This document shows, one piece after another, positions 12,644 to 14,060 of a stretch of DNA of 14,060 bases. The first letter of the stretch is position 1, and every line of letters begins with the position of its first letter. Below the pieces are notes generated by a model that worked only from the letters and a program-made list of their open reading frames with translations, did no database searches and was not told the DNA's origin. The stretch comes from Nitrospinota bacterium (lineage in GTDB: Bacteria > UBA8248). Both the position numbers and the translations under genes were made by a program. The DNA lies in NCBI GenBank assembly GCA_003506735.1, contig DNYS01000057.1, positions 381 to 14,440 on the forward strand, given 5' to 3'.

Positions 12644-13242
12644 GAGAAAAGCCCGTTTGATCGTTTACCCCCAGTTGGAGAAGTCCACCCCCCCTCGTCA
12701 TGTCCCGATCTGAAGCAGAGTCCGTCCGCCTCCAACGCTCAAAATTTCCCCGTAATATCCCTCAGCCCCCCGAAATTTTCCTCCACCGTACGCAATTAGC
12801 CCCTCTCACCGGCAGAACTTCCCGCCAGAGGAGAAAACATAGGGCCAATTGATGAATATTCCGCTACAGGAAATTCGCGGAAATGCCAGGTCCCGATCCT
12901 GATACACTCGAAATCCTCTCTCCACGGTGCGGATAGGCGTGTTCCCGCTAGTTGACAAAACTCTGCCCAGCAAAAAAACCTACCAAAATTCTACAGCCGC
13001 CGCAGGCATTTCCAGTCCATCTGGGTGTGAGTATCCCCCGGCTGCTCTTACTTTCCAGGTCCCACGGCTTTCTTTTTTCAGGTGCGAGTAGCAAGGCGGA
13101 GAGCCCAGTCCGGAAAATACTGAAGATCCCTATTCCGTCAGGGAAGTGCCGATGGATGTGCCAATTGTATTCGGTAGTAGCAGCGAAAATATCAGAATTA
13201 TTGGCGAAAGATAAATTTCAATAGTCATCATAATGGCGAATA
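12644..13242. other. Long non-coding stretch, nothing identified
   Basis: About 600 bp upstream of the atp promoter contain no credible gene on either strand, no tRNA-like T-arm and no clear terminator. One plus-strand reading frame at 12952-13224 exists, but it starts at TTG without an SD and has no recognisable domain. Base composition changes from mixed or GC-rich to distinctly AT-rich from about 13140 onwards. Confidence 0.5.
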
Positions 13243-13405
13243 TTCGGCCTGGGAATTGCTCTAGCCATTAGCAAAGTATTATTGGATTGAGGGGAGAGTA
13301 CATATATTTTTGATGGCGGATTCCTATTTATGCTAATTATCTTTGCGATGAAAGGGATTCAGTTACATTTTTCATTAATGACCGGTCGGTTGAGTATGGC
13401 GGATT
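13233..13405 (+). repeat. Three short direct repeats, ATGGCGRAT
   Basis: ATGGCGAAT at 13233 is followed by ATGGCGGATT at 13313 and again at 13396, spaced 80 and 83 bp apart (close to eight helical turns). All lie upstream of the sigma-54 activator gene. The flanks are not conserved, so these could be regulator binding sites or chance. Confidence 0.25.
13244..13260 (+). promoter_or_regulatory. Candidate sigma-54 (-24/-12) promoter
   Basis: GG at 13246-13247 and GC at 13258-13259 are separated by exactly 10 bp. The second element reads TTGCT. Ten of the thirteen scored positions fit the YTGGCACG-N4-TTGCW consensus, with mismatches in the first block. It would drive the activator gene with a leader of about 245 nt. 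Weak but correctly spaced. Confidence 0.28.
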
Positions 13406-13426
13406 GAAAAAAACATTGTCAAAATA

Positions 13427-13455
13427 TTGACATATCGCTCAAATTGTGCTCCAAT
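13427..13455 (+). promoter_or_regulatory. Candidate sigma-70 promoter for the activator gene
   Basis: TTGACA (13427-13432) and TCCAAT (13450-13455) are 17 bp apart, in AT-rich DNA about 60 bp before the ATG at 13519. The -35 box is perfect and the -10 box matches four of six. Confidence 0.38.
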
Positions 13456-13496
13456 CTTACTGAAATTTAAAAATAGGTAAAAATGCTTTGGCATAG

Positions 13497-13511
13497 CTCG
13501 AATGAATCGAG
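13497..13511 (+). repeat. Inverted repeat just before the activator start codon
   Basis: CTCGA (13497-13501) and TCGAG (13507-13511) form a perfect 5-bp inverted repeat around ATGAA. It ends 7 bp before the ATG and covers the only weak SD-like bases, so a hairpin here could limit translation, or it could be an operator. Confidence 0.3.
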
Positions 13512-13518
13512 AGTGTGA

Positions 13519-14060
13519 ATGAACAATAAAAGCGCAGTTCTTTGCGGCTATGGACGCAAACCTATTGCCATGTTGACGGAATTTTTTGAGGCAAAGGGAT
13601 TCGAGGTGGTGTCAGCGAATCGTCTGGACCTTTTGAGGTCCAGGAAAGCCAGTATTGTATTCTGCTCCATTTCTGATGATCTCTCCGAAGACTATTTCAC
13701 CACTCTCCTTGACGATATCCAGGTCATGCGAATTGCCAGGGAAAATCTCCCCATCTACTGCACATCAGATGGAAATAATGTAGACCGGATTGTTCGGGTT
13801 ATCAGGGCAGGTGCCACCGATTTTGAAAATTGGAGCATGGATAGAAATTCAATTCCGGAGAGGCTCCTCAGCCAAGCTGAAATGTCGCCCGAGGAGGACT
13901 CGGATCCATCGGATGGCACCGATAGCACCGATTTTCACGGAATATTGGGACAAAGTACTGAAATCAAACGGGTTTTTAAAATGATTTCCAAAGTAAGCCG
14001 AACCTCAAGCACAGTACTTATCATGGGAGAGAGCGGCACCGGGAAAGAATTAGTTTGCAG
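13519..14060 (+). CDS. Sigma-54-dependent transcriptional activator, N-terminal fragment
   Basis: The first 180 residues of an NtrC-type enhancer-binding protein are seen before the window ends. Residues 1-118 look like a receiver-type alpha/beta domain (AVLCGYGRKPIAMLTEFFEAKGFEVV to RVIRAGATDF), but the strand that normally ends in the phosphoacceptor Asp reads IVFCSIS. An acidic Asp/Ser/Glu linker follows (about 123-138). The AAA+ domain then begins with FHGILGQSTEIKRVFKMI and the Walker A GESGTGKE (170-177). The domain with GAFTGA and the C-terminal helix-turn-helix should lie beyond the window. The ATG at 13519 is directly preceded by an in-frame TGA, so the start cannot be further upstream. 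The SD is poor. Such proteins remodel sigma-54 RNA polymerase with ATP. The target genes are unknown. It is divergent from the atp operon. Confidence 0.9.
   Translation, partial: MNNKSAVLCGYGRKPIAMLTEFFEAKGFEVVSANRLDLLRSRKASIVFCSISDDLSEDYFTTLLDDIQVMRIARENLPIYCTSDGNNVDRIVRVIRAGATDFENWSMDRNSIPERLLSQAEMSPEEDSDPSDGTDSTDFHGILGQSTEIKRVFKMISKVSRTSSTVLIMGESGTGKELVC

Noticed and set aside
12952..13224. Plus-strand 90-codon reading frame in the long intergenic stretch
   Set aside because: TTG start, no Shine-Dalgarno, no recognisable domain, and a Pro/Ser/Arg-rich composition like translated non-coding DNA.
12644..13518. tRNA, tmRNA, CRISPR array or insertion sequence in the long gap
   Set aside because: No GTTCRANNC T-arm, no regularly spaced repeat units of CRISPR length, and no transposase frame or terminal inverted repeats were seen.

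Overview
The window looks like chromosomal backbone from a Gram-negative (diderm) bacterium. LptD implies an LPS outer membrane. PssA plus Psd implies phosphatidylethanolamine. The F0 ATPase genes form a separate operon, and acetolactate synthase genes sit beside psd-pssA. This combination resembles Desulfobacterota ('deltaproteobacterial') and related lineages such as Nitrospinota, but a taxon cannot be fixed from the sequence alone. No tRNA, rRNA, CRISPR array, insertion sequence or phage gene was seen.

Almost everything is on the minus strand, so transcription runs from high to low coordinates. The rightmost gene (13519 to the window end, plus strand) is the start of a sigma-54-dependent activator whose receiver-like N-terminal domain seems to lack its phosphoacceptor Asp. 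About 950 bp of non-coding DNA separates it from a divergent F0-only ATP synthase operon, atpZ-atpI-atpB-atpE (12568 to 10813). That operon has a clear sigma-70-type promoter at its head and a strong intrinsic terminator at its end.

Next comes a damaged rex gene (10619-10241). Its DNA-binding domain and C-terminal end are both present, but they are in different frames joined at an A8 tract, and the NAD(H)-binding core between them is missing. It overlaps tsaB (tRNA t6A synthesis). A small DUF465 coiled-coil gene follows.

The centre is a branched-chain amino acid and phospholipid operon with a good promoter at 9034-9063. An inverted repeat of LysR-box type lies just upstream of the promoter. 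A structured leader of about 275 nt follows, with an attenuator-like hairpin. Then come two acetolactate synthase large subunits in tandem, two small subunits in tandem, psd and pssA. The joints are tight (12-bp gap, ATGA overlap, TGATG overlap, 5-bp gap, 23-bp overlap), so these genes are probably co-transcribed and partly translationally coupled. There is no ilvC between the small subunits and psd. lptD follows after 130 bp, and the 5' end of a UDP-glucose 6-dehydrogenase gene lies at the left edge.

The most notable observations are the doubled AHAS gene set with its structured leader and candidate operator, the internally deleted and frameshifted rex, a c subunit that combines a signal-peptide-like extension with sodium-type ligand residues, and the pseudo-receiver on the sigma-54 activator. 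I did not find a convincing wholly new defence or mobile system here.
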